Assembly: GCA_963707695.1 (NCBI GenBank)
Contig: CAVPQY010000003.1
Span: 620,001-684,000 of the forward strand
From: JAOPZW01 sp963707695
GTDB lineage: Bacteria; Actinomycetota; Thermoleophilia; Solirubrobacterales; Solirubrobacteraceae
DNA: 64,000 nucleotides
Reading direction: 5' to 3'
A program made the position numbers and the translations under genes. The notes below the pieces were generated by a model. That model was not told the DNA's origin, searched no databases, and worked only from the letters and a program-made list of their open reading frames with translations. This document shows positions 8,642 to 17,985 of the stretch, in pieces (the first letter of the stretch is position 1; each line of letters begins with the position of its first letter).

Positions 8642-9664
8642 TCAGGCCAGGAGGACGGCGGTGCCGACCGGCACGCGGCGGTACAGGTCGATCACGTCGC
8701 CGACGTGCATGCGGATGCAGCCGTGCGAGGCGCGCGTCCCGATCGAGTAGTCCTCGCCCGTGCCGTGGATGCCGACCCCGTTGGCGATGCCCATCCAGCG
8801 CGCCTTGAGCGGGTTGGCGGCCGAGCCGCCGTCGACGGTCGTGCCCTGCAGCTCGCCCGCCCAAGGGCTGTTCGGCACCGACCAGGTCGGGTTGACCTGC
8901 TTGTTGGCGATCGAGAACAGGCCGGACGGCGTCGGGTAGGCGGGTTGGCCGACGGCCACGCCGTAGCGCTTGGCGACCCTGAAGTGCTTGAAGAGGCGCA
9001 GGACGAAGTGCGCCTTGTCGACCGTGACGACGGTGGCGTACCGCCGCCGCGCCGCGCGGGCGTCCACGGCCGGGCGCACCTTGACGAGCTTCGTCCGCAG
9101 CGACCGGGCGCGGCCGGTCGGGTCGGCCAGCGCGAGGTCGACGGCCCTCGCCGTCGCGCGGGCGTCCAGGCGCCGGCCCGAGGCGCCCCTCCGCAGCCGC
9201 ACGCTGCGCAGCCGGATGCGGACCGTGGCGTTGCGCGGCGCGACCCCGAGCCGCGCGCCGATCTCGTCGACCCAGGAGCGGACGGCCTTGCGACGGTGGC
9301 TGAGCACGACCGGCACGGCGGTGGTGCCCGGGCGCGCGGCGACGGCGCGCTTGGCCGTCGTGACCGTGTCGAGCCCGACGTGCGCCTGCTTGGCCGTCAG
9401 CGTGAAGGTCCTGCCGGCCACCGCGAGGCGGAACGACGCCTTCACCCGCGGGCGCAGCTCGGCGTCGAGCTTCGCGATGGCCTGGTCGGCGTTCAGGCCG
9501 GACAGGTCGACGCCGCCGGCGGTCACTCCGGCCGGGGCGGTCGGCGCGGGCGGGACGGGCGCCGGCGGCGGGACGGGGCCCTGGGCGCCGGCGAGGGCCG
9601 GCACCGCGGCCAGCGCGAGGGCCGCGAGGGCGGCACCGGGGACCACGAGTCGGCGCGTCGGCAT
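8642..9664 (-). CDS. L,D-transpeptidase (YkuD) with PG-binding-like domain
   Basis: The 340-residue secreted protein has a signal peptide (TRRLVVPG followed by an Ala/Leu core ending near residue 28), a Pro-rich linker, two repeats of a peptidoglycan-binding-like fold (about 48-210) and a C-terminal YkuD domain. The catalytic motif is complete: IHGTGEDYSIGTRASHGCIRM, with the nucleophile Cys near residue 316 and His two residues earlier. Such enzymes make 3-3 cross-links in peptidoglycan or attach proteins to it, outside the membrane. ATG 9664 fits the signal peptide and lies six bases from a -10-like box. In-frame upstream sequence is not protein-like. Confidence 0.9.
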   Translation of the reverse strand: MPTRRLVVPGAALAALALAAVPALAGAQGPVPPPAPVPPAPTAPAGVTAGGVDLSGLNADQAIAKLDAELRPRVKASFRLAVAGRTFTLTAKQAHVGLDTVTTAKRAVAARPGTTAVPVVLSHRRKAVRSWVDEIGARLGVAPRNATVRIRLRSVRLRRGASGRRLDARATARAVDLALADPTGRARSLRTKLVKVRPAVDARAARRRYATVVTVDKAHFVLRLFKHFRVAKRYGVAVGQPAYPTPSGLFSIANKQVNPTWSVPNSPWAGELQGTTVDGGSAANPLKARWMGIANGVGIHGTGEDYSIGTRASHGCIRMHVGDVIDLYRRVPVGTAVLLA

Positions 9665-9670
9665 CGCGCC

Positions 9671-9676
9671 AGGGTA
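9671..9676 (-). promoter_or_regulatory. -10-like TACCCT, leaderless start of the L,D-transpeptidase
   Basis: Read on the minus strand, TACCCT ends six bases before the ATG at 9664, and there is no ribosome-binding site between. Confidence 0.4.
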
Positions 9677-9690
9677 GCCGTCGTCCCTGC

Positions 9691-10791
9691 TCAGGCGGCC
9701 GCGGGCAACGGCGCGTGCGCCGGCTCGTCCACGGCCGTCTCGGCCAGGAACGCGTCGAGCGCCCGCCACGTCGTCGCCGCGGCGCCACGGCCCGTGAGGA
9801 CCCCGAGGTGGCCGCCGGGGGCGGTGACGAGCCGCACCTCCGGCGCGTCGGGCAGCAGCGAGGCGACGTGGTGGACGGCCGCGCGCGGGGCCAGCACGTC
9901 GCCCTCGCCGGCGACGGCGAGGACGGGGACGGTCACGTCGGCGAGGTCGAGCTCACGGTCGGCGAGCTCGAAGCGCCCGTCGGCGAGGTCGTTGACCCGG
10001 AAGAAGCGGTGGTAGAGCTGGCCCATCGTCCGCCCCGGGTAGGCGTGCATCCCGGCCATGAAGTGGTCGACCGCCTCGACCTGCGCGAGGAACTCGCGGT
10101 CGTGGAGGTTCAGCAGCACGGCGGCCGGCTTCGTGAGCTGCTTCTCGAAGGAGGTCAGCTGGAACGCGCGGCGCACGAGCGGCGCGGGCGCGCCCCCCAT
10201 CGCCCGGTAGAGCACGGTGCCCAGCGCGCCGCCCTGGAACGCGGCCAGCGGGCGCATGAGGCGCATCAGGCCGACCTGGTCGACGTCGAAGGGGCTGGCC
10301 ACCAGCGCGACCGACACGACCGGCAGCTCGGGGTCGGCGGCGAGCGCCAGGAGCGACATGATGCCGCCCAGGCACCAGCCCACGAGCTGCACGGGCCGTC
10401 CTCCGGCGTCCTCGCTGACCCGCCGGATCGCGGTCGGCAGGACGTCGTCGACCCAGTGCTCGAGCCCGAGGTCGCGGTCGGAGAACGCGATGGCGCCGTA
10501 CTCGACGAGGTACGTCGGGTGCCCGAGGCGCTGCAGGTGCGCGGCCAGCGAGCAGCCGCGGCGCAGGTCGAACGCGGACGACGGCGCGGCGAGGGGCGGC
10601 ACCAGCAGCACCGGCAGCTCGCGGCGCCCCTCGTCGCCGTCGCGCTCGAGGTAGCGGAAGACGGTGCGCTTGGGCGCCTCGTCGATGATCCGCGCGGGCG
10701 TCGGGCGCAGGTCGGCGACGCCGCGGCGCACGACGACGTCGAACAGGTTGGCCGCGGCGTCGCCGAGGCGCTGCGGGTCGGGCGCGCGCAT
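9691..10791 (-). CDS. PHA-synthase-like (PhaC family) alpha/beta hydrolase
   Basis: The 366-residue protein has the alpha/beta hydrolase core of the PhaC group. The lipase box is GWCLGG with Cys140 as nucleophile, as in polyhydroxyalkanoate synthases. A catalytic Asp sits in AGEGDVLAP and a His in PGGHLGVL near the C-terminus. It could polymerise hydroxyacyl-CoA or act as a related acyltransferase. At 366 residues it is near the length of class III PhaC, but no phaE, phasin, phaA or phaB gene is nearby, so PHA synthesis is not shown. The L,D-transpeptidase follows 26 bases downstream on the same strand with its own promoter. Confidence 0.75.
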   Translation of the reverse strand: MRAPDPQRLGDAAANLFDVVVRRGVADLRPTPARIIDEAPKRTVFRYLERDGDEGRRELPVLLVPPLAAPSSAFDLRRGCSLAAHLQRLGHPTYLVEYGAIAFSDRDLGLEHWVDDVLPTAIRRVSEDAGGRPVQLVGWCLGGIMSLLALAADPELPVVSVALVASPFDVDQVGLMRLMRPLAAFQGGALGTVLYRAMGGAPAPLVRRAFQLTSFEKQLTKPAAVLLNLHDREFLAQVEAVDHFMAGMHAYPGRTMGQLYHRFFRVNDLADGRFELADRELDLADVTVPVLAVAGEGDVLAPRAAVHHVASLLPDAPEVRLVTAPGGHLGVLTGRGAAATTWRALDAFLAETAVDEPAHAPLPAAA

Positions 10792-10803
10792 GGACGGGCC
10801 AGT

Positions 10804-10908
10804 CTAGGAGGCGCAGGCGACCAGCCCGACCAGCACGTCGACGGGCCACGGGCTCTCGATGTCGCCGCGCAGGTGGCCGCCGATCTGCGCCGCGTCGATC
10901 AGCCGGCC
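10804..10908 (-). pseudogene. Possible 3' remnant of an unidentified gene
   Basis: Just upstream of the PhaC-like start, the minus strand ends a frame that reads like a normal protein C-terminus (for example LIDAAQIGGHLRGDIES and PWPVDVLVGLVACAS, then TAG at 10804-10806). Twelve bases separate this stop from the ATG at 10791, as in an operon. Further upstream the frame becomes Arg/Pro-rich and unconvincing. I do not recognise the family. It may be the tail of a lost upstream gene, or chance. Confidence 0.25.
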
Positions 10909-11004
10909 AGCGGCGCCGCGACGCGATCGTCGAAGCTTGACGCAGAGCGGGACGGGAGCTCGCCTGGGACACGGATGTCCACCTCCAGGCCTATTCGCAT
11001 CTCT

Positions 11005-11034
11005 TGACGAGACGATGCTGTCTCACGTATGGTT
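11005..11034 (+). promoter_or_regulatory. Promoter with palindromic operator in its spacer
   Basis: TTGACG (11005-11010) and TATGGT (11029-11034) are separated by 18 bases and resemble a vegetative promoter. The perfect inverted repeat GAGAC-N6-GTCTC (11010-11025) sits between them, a layout common for TetR-type repression. The ATG at 11042 lies seven bases after the -10 box, so the message would be leaderless. Confidence 0.5.
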
Positions 11035-11041
11035 GCCGGCC

Positions 11042-11545
11042 ATGCCGCGTCGAGACGTTCATCGCTCGATGCCGCACGCTGGTCAGGGGGGCAACGACAC
11101 CAGGCGGTCCGGCGGGCGGCGCGCGCTGCCCGCCCGGCACCGGGTCGGCGATCGCGTCAGCGGCACGCCCCATGTGGACGGGGCCCTCGACGTCCGCGTC
11201 GATCGCCTGGCGCCCGGGCCGACCGTCGTGGCCGTCACCGGCGAGCTCGACCTCGCCGGCGTCCCGACGGTCCGGGCGCAGGTGCGCGGGCCGCTCTTGC
11301 GCGGGGAGCCGGTCGTCCTGGACCTCGGCGCGACGACGTTCCTCGACGTGGCCGGCGTCCGCCTGCTCGTCGCCCTGTCGCGGGAGGCGGCGGCGGTGCA
11401 GACGGGCTTCAGCGTGCTGCCCGCGCTCACCCCCGCGGTTCAGCTCGTCCTCGACCTCACGGGGCTCGGGGGGTCCATCAGCTTCGCGGACGCCGACCCG
11501 CGGCCGCCTCTCGGCGACCGCCCGGGACCCGGCTCGCGGCCCTAG
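11042..11545 (+). CDS. STAS-domain protein (anti-sigma-factor-antagonist-like)
   Basis: Residues about 48-150 form a STAS domain (VVAVTGELDLAGVPTV and VVLDLGATTFLDVAGVRLLV). These proteins usually bind an anti-sigma kinase and are switched by phosphorylation of a serine in the FxDSSG motif. Here that position reads FLDVAG (100-105), so the usual phospho-acceptor is absent. The first 45 residues are basic and low-complexity. GTG 11174 would give a start at the domain edge, but ATG 11042 fits the promoter at 11005-11034. The last 68 bases overlap the convergent hydrolase gene. No kinase partner is adjacent. Confidence 0.7.
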   Translation: MPRRDVHRSMPHAGQGGNDTRRSGGRRALPARHRVGDRVSGTPHVDGALDVRVDRLAPGPTVVAVTGELDLAGVPTVRAQVRGPLLRGEPVVLDLGATTFLDVAGVRLLVALSREAAAVQTGFSVLPALTPAVQLVLDLTGLGGSISFADADPRPPLGDRPGPGSRP

Positions 11546-12407
11546 GCGAGCGGAGCGCCCCGACGGCGGCGAAGGCGAGCAGGACTGCGCTCAGGCGCTC
11601 GGGCTCCTCGACCTGCGGGCAGTGCCCGCACCCCTCCAGGAGCACGTGCTCGACCGCCGGCAGCGCCGCCAGGACGTGCCGCGCGCCGGCGGGCGGCACC
11701 ATGCGGTCGCGGTCGCCCCACACGAGCAGGACCGGGACGCGGACGTCCTCCAGGCGGAACGGGTGCTCGAGCTCGGCCAGCAGCCGGCGGCCCGTGCTGA
11801 GCACGCGCAGGACGGCGTGGCGGTCGCGGTGGTGCGCGGTGAAGGCGGCGACGGCCTCGCGGCGCGCCTCGCGCGGCCGCGCGAAGGCGAGCTGGCGGTA
11901 GACCTCGCCCACCACCCCGCGGACGACGGCCTCGGGGTAGGGCAGCGGCAGGGCCATGAGCCGGCGCACGAGCAGGTCGCGCTCGATGACGGAGAACCAG
12001 CGCGGGGTGTCGAGGCCGGCCGGGGCGATCGGCGCCACCCCGGCGAGCGGCAGGTCGCCCCGCTCGGCCAGGCGCAGGGCGACGCAGCCCCCGAGCGAGT
12101 TGCCCGCGACGACGACGTCGGCGCCGCCGGCCTCGGCGCTGAGGTGCGCGACGGCGTCCGCGGCGAAGGCGTCGAGCTGGGGCAGCACGGGGCCCGGCGG
12201 CAGCGCAGGGCAGGCGCCGAACCCGGGCAGGTCGACGGCGAGGGCGCGGCGCCCGGTGCGGGCCAGGCGGTCCAGCACCGCCCGCCAGGTGTCGGCCGAG
12301 TCGGCGTAGCCGTGGAGGAGGAGCACGGGCAGGCCGTCGCCCTCGAGCTCCAGCGCCCGGGTCCGGGTGCCGGCGAGCTCGAGGCGGTGCTCGACCAGCG
12401 GCTGCAT
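11478..12407 (-). CDS. Alpha/beta hydrolase
   Basis: The 309-residue cytoplasmic protein has the classic hydrolase order: oxyanion HGYADSADTW (32-41), nucleophile elbow GNSLGG with Ser104, acid WGDRDRMVPP, and His in EGCGHCPQVEEPE. The lid region between strands 6 and 7 is of normal size. The family covers esterases, epoxide hydrolases and C-C hydrolases, so the substrate cannot be named. The C-terminal 25 residues are Arg-rich, unlike the core, and correspond to the overlap with the STAS gene. It is divergent from the LAL regulator across 132 bases. Confidence 0.8.
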   Translation of the reverse strand: MQPLVEHRLELAGTRTRALELEGDGLPVLLLHGYADSADTWRAVLDRLARTGRRALAVDLPGFGACPALPPGPVLPQLDAFAADAVAHLSAEAGGADVVVAGNSLGGCVALRLAERGDLPLAGVAPIAPAGLDTPRWFSVIERDLLVRRLMALPLPYPEAVVRGVVGEVYRQLAFARPREARREAVAAFTAHHRDRHAVLRVLSTGRRLLAELEHPFRLEDVRVPVLLVWGDRDRMVPPAGARHVLAALPAVEHVLLEGCGHCPQVEEPERLSAVLLAFAAVGALRSPRAASRVPGGRREAAAGRRPRS

Positions 12408-12539
12408 CAGGCACCACTTCTACCTCCGCCGCCGGCTCCCTGCCCCCGCCGGTCGTCCAGGACGACGGCGCGGAGGCGGCCGCGGGCGCGCCGCCGATGC
12501 CCAGGCGTCTCGCGACGGCCCCGGGGAGAAGCGGTAGCG

Positions 12540-15389
12540 TTGCCCATTCCCGTCGCCGGCGCATGGGGGCTCCTCGAGCGCGGCGCCGAGCTGGAGGAGC
12601 TCGCGTCGGCAGCCGCGGACGCCGTCGCGGGCCACGGCGGGCTGGTCGTGGTCGAGGGCCCGGCCGGCAACGGGAAGAGCGCGCTGCTGGGAGCCGCCGT
12701 CGACGAGGCCGAGGCGGCGGGCCTGCACGTGCTGCGCGCGCGGGGGGGCGAGCTTGAGCGCGACCTCGCCTTCGGGGCGATCCGGCAGCTGTTCGAGGTC
12801 GAGCTGCACCGCGCCGCGCCCGACGAGCGCGCCGAGCTGCTGGCCGGCGCGGCCGCGCCCGCCGCGTGGGCGGCCGGCATGACCACGGACGGCGGCGTCG
12901 CGCAGGCGGGCGCGGGCGCCGGGTTCGCCGCGCTGCACGGCATCTACTGGCTCGCGACGCACCTCTCGCTGGCCCGTCCGCTCCTGCTCGCGGTCGACGA
13001 CCTGCAGTGGGTCGACGAGGCCTCGCTGCGGGCGCTCGGGTACCTCGCGCGGCGGCTCGGGGATCTGCGGATCGCGCTCGTGGTGGCGCTCCGCCCTGGC
13101 GAGCCGGGGGCACCGGCGGAGCTGCTCGACGCCCTGCGCGGCGAGCCTGGGGCGGCGCACGTGACCGTCCACCCCCTGGGCGCGGCCTCGGTGGCCGCCC
13201 TCGTCCGCGTGGCCCTCCCGGGCGCCGACGAGCACCTCTGCGCCGCCTGCCTGACCGCGAGCGCCGGCAACCCCTTCTACCTTGGCGAGCTGCTGGTGAC
13301 CCTCGCCGTCGACGGGCATGACGCGGATCCCGTCACCGTGGCCCGGGCGGCGTCGATCCCGTCGATCGCCGACCGGGTGGGCCGGCGGATCGCTCGCGTC
13401 GGCCCGGACGCCGTCGCGATGGCCCGCGCGATGGCGGTGCTCGACGACGGCGGCCGGCTGGCCGACGCCGCGGCCGTCGCGAGGCTCGACGAGGTCGCCG
13501 CCGCGACCGCGGCACGGCGCCTGCGCCGCATGGAGGTCCTCGCGCGCGAGGACCCGTCCGCGTTCGTGCACCCGCTCGTGCGGCGGTCGGTGTACGACGC
13601 GATGTCGGTCACCGAGCGCGACGAGGCCCACGCGGCCGCGGCCGCGCGGCTGCGCGACCGCGGCGCCTCTCCCGAGGCCGTCGCCGCGCACCGGGCGGCG
13701 GTCCGGCCGACGGGGTCGCCGGCCGCGGTCGTCGCGCTGCGCGACGCCGCCCACGGTGCGATGGCCCGCGCCGCACCACAGGCGGCGATCCGCTGGCTGG
13801 CGCGGGCTCTGGACGAGGGTGCACCGGACCCGCCGCGGGCGGTCCTCTTGCACGAGCTCGGCCAGGTGGAGCTGTTCGCCCGGCGGCCGGAGGCCATCGC
13901 GCACCTCGAGGAGGCCAAAGAGCTGGCCTCCGACCCCGTCCTACGGGCGGAGATCGCGCTCGACCTCGGCGAGATCCTCATCGCCGCGGGCCGCTGGGAG
14001 GCCGGCGTCGCCTGCGCCGCCGCCGGGCTCGAGGAGCTCGGCGCCCGGTCGCCGGAGCTGGCGCTCGAGCTCACCGTCTTCGTCGCGGTGTCGCGCGCCT
14101 TCGACCCCGGCCAGGTCCCGGCCTTCGACCGCGACAGCGAGCGGCTGCTCGCCATGACCGGCGGGGACCGGTGGGCCCCCCGCGCGCTGGCCGTCCTGCT
14201 CGCATCGGTCGCCGCCTGCCGCGGCGCGCCGCGCGAGGAGGTCCTGCCGCTCGTGGAGCGAGGGCTCCGCGGCGGGCGGCTGCTGGCCGAGCGCGGGGCG
14301 GGCGGGTGGGCGTCGGCCCAGGCGCTCAACGCGCTCGTGCTCGCGGAGGCCGACGACCGCGCGCTGGAGGTCGTCGACGAGCTCTCCGCGCGGGCGCGAG
14401 ACGCCGGGGCCCTGATCGGGACGATGACGGCGCTCGGGTACCGCGGGTGGATCCGCGCCCGCGCCGGCGACCTGGCCGCGGCCGAGGCCGAGCTGCGGCC
14501 GCTGGTCGACGCCGTGGTCGAGCACGACATGCCGCTGCTCGTGGCCGGCGGCGCGTTCTTCGCCCTCGACGCGATGCTCGAGCGATCGTCGCTCGAGGAC
14601 CTCGCCGCGACGGTGGAGGCGCTCGAGGCCGACCGGCGCTTCCTCGAGACCGGCGGCGGGGCGATGATCGTCGAGACCCGGGGGCACCTGCGCCTGGCCC
14701 GCGGCGACCGGGAGGGCGCGCTCGCGGACCTGCGGACCTGCGGCGCGACCTACGCGGCGCTCGGCTTCGGGCCCCCGTTCAGCTTCTGGCGGTCGGCGCT
14801 CGCGCTCGCCCTGCCGCCCGAGGCGCGCGACGAGGCGCTCGCCCTGGTCGACGAGGATGTGCGGCGGGCGGTCGCCACCGGCCTCGACCGGCCGCAAGGC
14901 GTGGCCCTTCGGGCGGCCGGGCTCGTCCGGGGCGGCGACGAGGGGCTCGGCTGCCTGTGCGAGTCGGTCGCGCTCCTCGCTCCGTCACCGGCCCGCCTCG
15001 AGCACGCGCGCTCCCTCGTCGAGTTGGGCGCCGCGCTGCGCCGCCGCGGGCAGCGCGCCCGGGCGCGTGAGCCGCTGGCCGCGGGGATGGAGCTCGCGGA
15101 CGCCTGCGGGGCCGAGCGGCTCGTCGCCCGCGCCGGCGAGGAGCTTCGCGCGACGGGCGCGCGGCCGCGCCGCATCCCGCGCACGGGCGTGGCCGCGCTG
15201 ACGGCCAGCGAGCAGCGGACCGCACGCCTGGCCGCCGACGGACGATCGAACACGCAGGTGGCCCAGGAGCTGTTCGTGAGCCTCAAGACCGTGGAGACCC
15301 ACCTCTCGCACGTCTACGCGAAGCTCGGCCTGAGCGGCCCCGGCGCCCGTCGCCTGCTCGCCGACGTCCTCGAGCAGGCGCGGCCCTGA
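12540..15389 (+). CDS. Large ATP-binding LuxR-family (LAL) transcriptional regulator
   Basis: The 949-residue protein starts at TTG 12540 (LPIPVAGAWGLLERGAELEE) after a purine-rich GGGGAGAAG; no ATG or GTG fits. It has an AAA-type ATPase domain with Walker A GPAGNGKS (40-47) and Walker B LLLAVDDLQWVDE (about 148-160), a long helical TPR-like middle and a C-terminal LuxR helix-turn-helix (about 885-945, LTASEQRTARLAADGRSN and KTVETHLSHVYAKLGLSG). LAL proteins activate transcription in response to ligands and bind DNA through this C-terminal domain. The target is unknown. The divergent hydrolase is a plausible one because it shares the intergenic region. The frame is intact throughout. Confidence 0.88.
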   Translation: MPIPVAGAWGLLERGAELEELASAAADAVAGHGGLVVVEGPAGNGKSALLGAAVDEAEAAGLHVLRARGGELERDLAFGAIRQLFEVELHRAAPDERAELLAGAAAPAAWAAGMTTDGGVAQAGAGAGFAALHGIYWLATHLSLARPLLLAVDDLQWVDEASLRALGYLARRLGDLRIALVVALRPGEPGAPAELLDALRGEPGAAHVTVHPLGAASVAALVRVALPGADEHLCAACLTASAGNPFYLGELLVTLAVDGHDADPVTVARAASIPSIADRVGRRIARVGPDAVAMARAMAVLDDGGRLADAAAVARLDEVAAATAARRLRRMEVLAREDPSAFVHPLVRRSVYDAMSVTERDEAHAAAAARLRDRGASPEAVAAHRAAVRPTGSPAAVVALRDAAHGAMARAAPQAAIRWLARALDEGAPDPPRAVLLHELGQVELFARRPEAIAHLEEAKELASDPVLRAEIALDLGEILIAAGRWEAGVACAAAGLEELGARSPELALELTVFVAVSRAFDPGQVPAFDRDSERLLAMTGGDRWAPRALAVLLASVAACRGAPREEVLPLVERGLRGGRLLAERGAGGWASAQALNALVLAEADDRALEVVDELSARARDAGALIGTMTALGYRGWIRARAGDLAAAEAELRPLVDAVVEHDMPLLVAGGAFFALDAMLERSSLEDLAATVEALEADRRFLETGGGAMIVETRGHLRLARGDREGALADLRTCGATYAALGFGPPFSFWRSALALALPPEARDEALALVDEDVRRAVATGLDRPQGVALRAAGLVRGGDEGLGCLCESVALLAPSPARLEHARSLVELGAALRRRGQRARAREPLAAGMELADACGAERLVARAGEELRATGARPRRIPRTGVAALTASEQRTARLAADGRSNTQVAQELFVSLKTVETHLSHVYAKLGLSGPGARRLLADVLEQARP

Positions 15390-15408
15390 GCCGGCCTGCC
15401 TCGCCGAC

Positions 15409-17985
15409 CTAGCGTCGGCGGACGACGAGCGTGCTCGAGCTCCGGCGGCCACCCGCCGTCAGGGTCAGCCGCAGGCGGATGGTGCGAGCACGTCCAACCG
15501 GGACGCGGATGCGTCGGGCCGCGGGCCCGACGTGATGGCGGCGGCCGCCGACCCGCAGCGTCGCCGGCTGCGTCGCGGACACGATCAGCACGACCGCGCG
15601 GGCCGAGCGGCGCAGCGGGCGCGCCCGGAGGTGGACGAAGAACGGGGTCGTCGCGCGCACGCGCAACCCGACGGAGGCCGTCGCGGCCCGCCCGTCCCGG
15701 TCGGTCGCCGTGAGGCTGACCCGCCGCGTGCCCGCGGGCAGCGTGCTGTCGACGGACGTCCCGCGACCGAGGACCGTGCGGCCCGCGCGCCACACGAGGC
15801 GCCGCCCGATGAGCCGTCGTCCGCGCGCGTCGGCCGCCGCGCCGCGCAGCCGCACCGCGCCCCCTGCGTCGGCGCGCAGCCCGGGGCCGGGCTCGAGGAT
15901 CTTCACGAGCGGACGCCGCGCCGCCACGACGAAGCGCGCGGACGTCGTCGTCGTCTCGCGGAACCCGTCGCTGACGCGCAACCGCAGCCGCGCCCGGCGG
16001 CTCGCGGTGAGCAGCTCGGTCCGCAGGCGGGCGGTCCCGCGTCCGTTCGGGCCGGCCCACACGTTGTGGAACGAGTGACCGCCGTCGGACGAGTAGTCCA
16101 GCGTGACCTCGAGCGGATCGTCGTCGGCGTCGGTCGCCTTCCAGCGCACGACGACGCCCTTCGGGCCGCCGACGCTCCGACCGCGGGCGGGCGCGAGGAT
16201 CCGGGCGCGCGGCGCCGCCCGGCTCGCGGTCCGGCTGGCGACCACGACGCCGCCCGCGTCCTGGACCTCGACCTTGGTGACCCCGGTGGCCGGCACGCGC
16301 GCCTCCAGCGCGTCGACGGGATCCGAGCCGGGGGCGCCCGTGCCCGCGAAGCGGCTGACCGCGACCCGGGCCAGCGTCTGCCCCGCGATGCCGCTGGCCA
16401 CGAGCACGTAGGGGGACGGGCCGGGGTCGGGCGGAGGCGGCCCCTGGGCCGAGGCGACGGCGAGGATGCTCAGGATGCTCCGGACGAACTGCGCGCGGAC
16501 GACCAGCGTGTTCCGCAGCCACGGGCGGTTGTCCGGCGGTGGCGGGGTGACGTTGAGGAGCCGGTCCCAGTTGCGGACGGAGATCCAGTGCTGCGGGTCG
16601 CCCACCACCAGGCCGCAGTAGCTCATGAGGTCGTAGGCGGGCTGCGCCTCGGTGTCGGCGATGACGCGGTACGGCGCGCTCCCGCCCCCGGAGCCCGGCG
16701 TCGTGTCGATGCCGACGGAGTCCAAACGCCCGTCGCGGACCGGCCACGCCTCCGCCTGCCCGCCGATGGCGCCGCCGCCGCAGGAGCCCGACGCGTGCTT
16801 GAACCCGTGCTGATGGAAGACCTCATGGGCGTCCGACGTCACGGGCTGCCACATCCCGCTGCCGTACGTCTTGCCAGTCACCACTGACGTGTGACCGATC
16901 GTCACGCCGGGGTTGGCGCCGATCTCGAACACCCCGACCGTGGCCAGGCCCGGGCGGCCGATGCTCTCGTCGTAGGCGTCCGCCGCCTCCCAGATCGCGG
17001 AGTCGCTGGCGAAGCGCGTGGCCCGGTAGCGCGGCCAGTCCGCGGGTCGTCCCTCGAGGTCGAGGAAGTGGTAGTTCAGCGGCGAGAGCGCGAGGAGCTT
17101 CTGGAAGATCTGCTCGGGTCGGGGCTTGACGACGTTGATCCCGGTGACGGTCCCGTTCGGGTCGCCCCCCGCGTGGAGGACCACGGGCTGCTCGAGGAGG
17201 TTCACCTCGGACGCCGGCGGCGGGTCGCGGAACGACACGCCGGAGAGCGTTCGGCTGGCGGTCGTGCCGCACGCCGCCTCGATGCAGAGCCCCGAGCCGA
17301 GCGCCCGGGCCTCGACGTTCACCGTGCCCAGGGTCCAGGCGTCGGGCAGCGTGAAGGTGAACGCGCTCGTCTCCGAGTTGCGCTCCGCCTCGGTCAGGAA
17401 GTCGTCGCCGCGCGACATCGTCGCGGTGCTCGGCGCCCACTCGGGGAACAGCGGGCTGCCCGGCAACGCGCGCCCGGCGCCGTCGGTCGCGAACAGCGCC
17501 ATGCCCATCGGCGGGCGGGCCCCCGGTCCACCGACGGCCTCCGGGCCGACGAGGTCGGCGAAGACGCGGACGACGGTCTTCTTGTGCTTGATCAGTGGGA
17601 CCCCGGTGTAGGTCAGCGAGCGGGGCTGGTCGAAGGTCTGCGTGGCCTGCGTCACCTCGATGCCCTCGACCTTCGGGCCCAGGCTGCGTCCGGGCAGCGG
17701 CGTGGGCGCCTTCGGCACCGGCGGGGGCCCCGGGAGCGCCGGCGGCGCCGGCTGGTCGCCCTTGGCCAGCATCGCGACCTCGTCGGCGGTCAGGGCCTTC
17801 CCGTAGATCGAGACCTGGTCGAGGTCGCCCGGGAAGCCGTAGGTGTAGCCGCAGACGTCGGTGGCGAGGTAGTTGCCGAGCTCCAGGTCGTCGAACTGCA
17901 GGCCGTAGGCGATCGTGCCGGTGTTCGGGGTGCCCGTGCCGACCTCCGCGCCGTCGACGCGGGCTAGGCCACGGCCGGCTCGCGA
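15409..17985 (-). pseudogene. Metzincin metalloprotease with partial LamG domain, 5'-truncated
   Basis: The frame contains a zinc-protease core with the complete metzincin motif HEVFHQHGFKH (16795-16827) and a later Met-turn (YDLMSYC, near 16620), followed by Ig/cadherin-like beta repeats (TDADDDPLEVTLDYSSDGGH). Such proteins are secreted proteases. Upstream of the protease only the last 45 or so residues of a LamG-type domain remain (GDLDQVSIYGKALTADEV). The frame reaches the stop of the exporter gene at 17964-17966 with no signal peptide and no credible start codon. The gene therefore seems to have lost its signal peptide and most of the LamG domain at a junction with the exporter. The remaining 850 or so codons are undamaged, so the event may be recent or an assembly join. 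Confidence 0.7.

Noticed and set aside
9691..10791. A polyhydroxyalkanoate synthesis cluster
   Set aside because: Only the PhaC-like protein is present; no phaE, phaA, phaB or phasin gene lies nearby.
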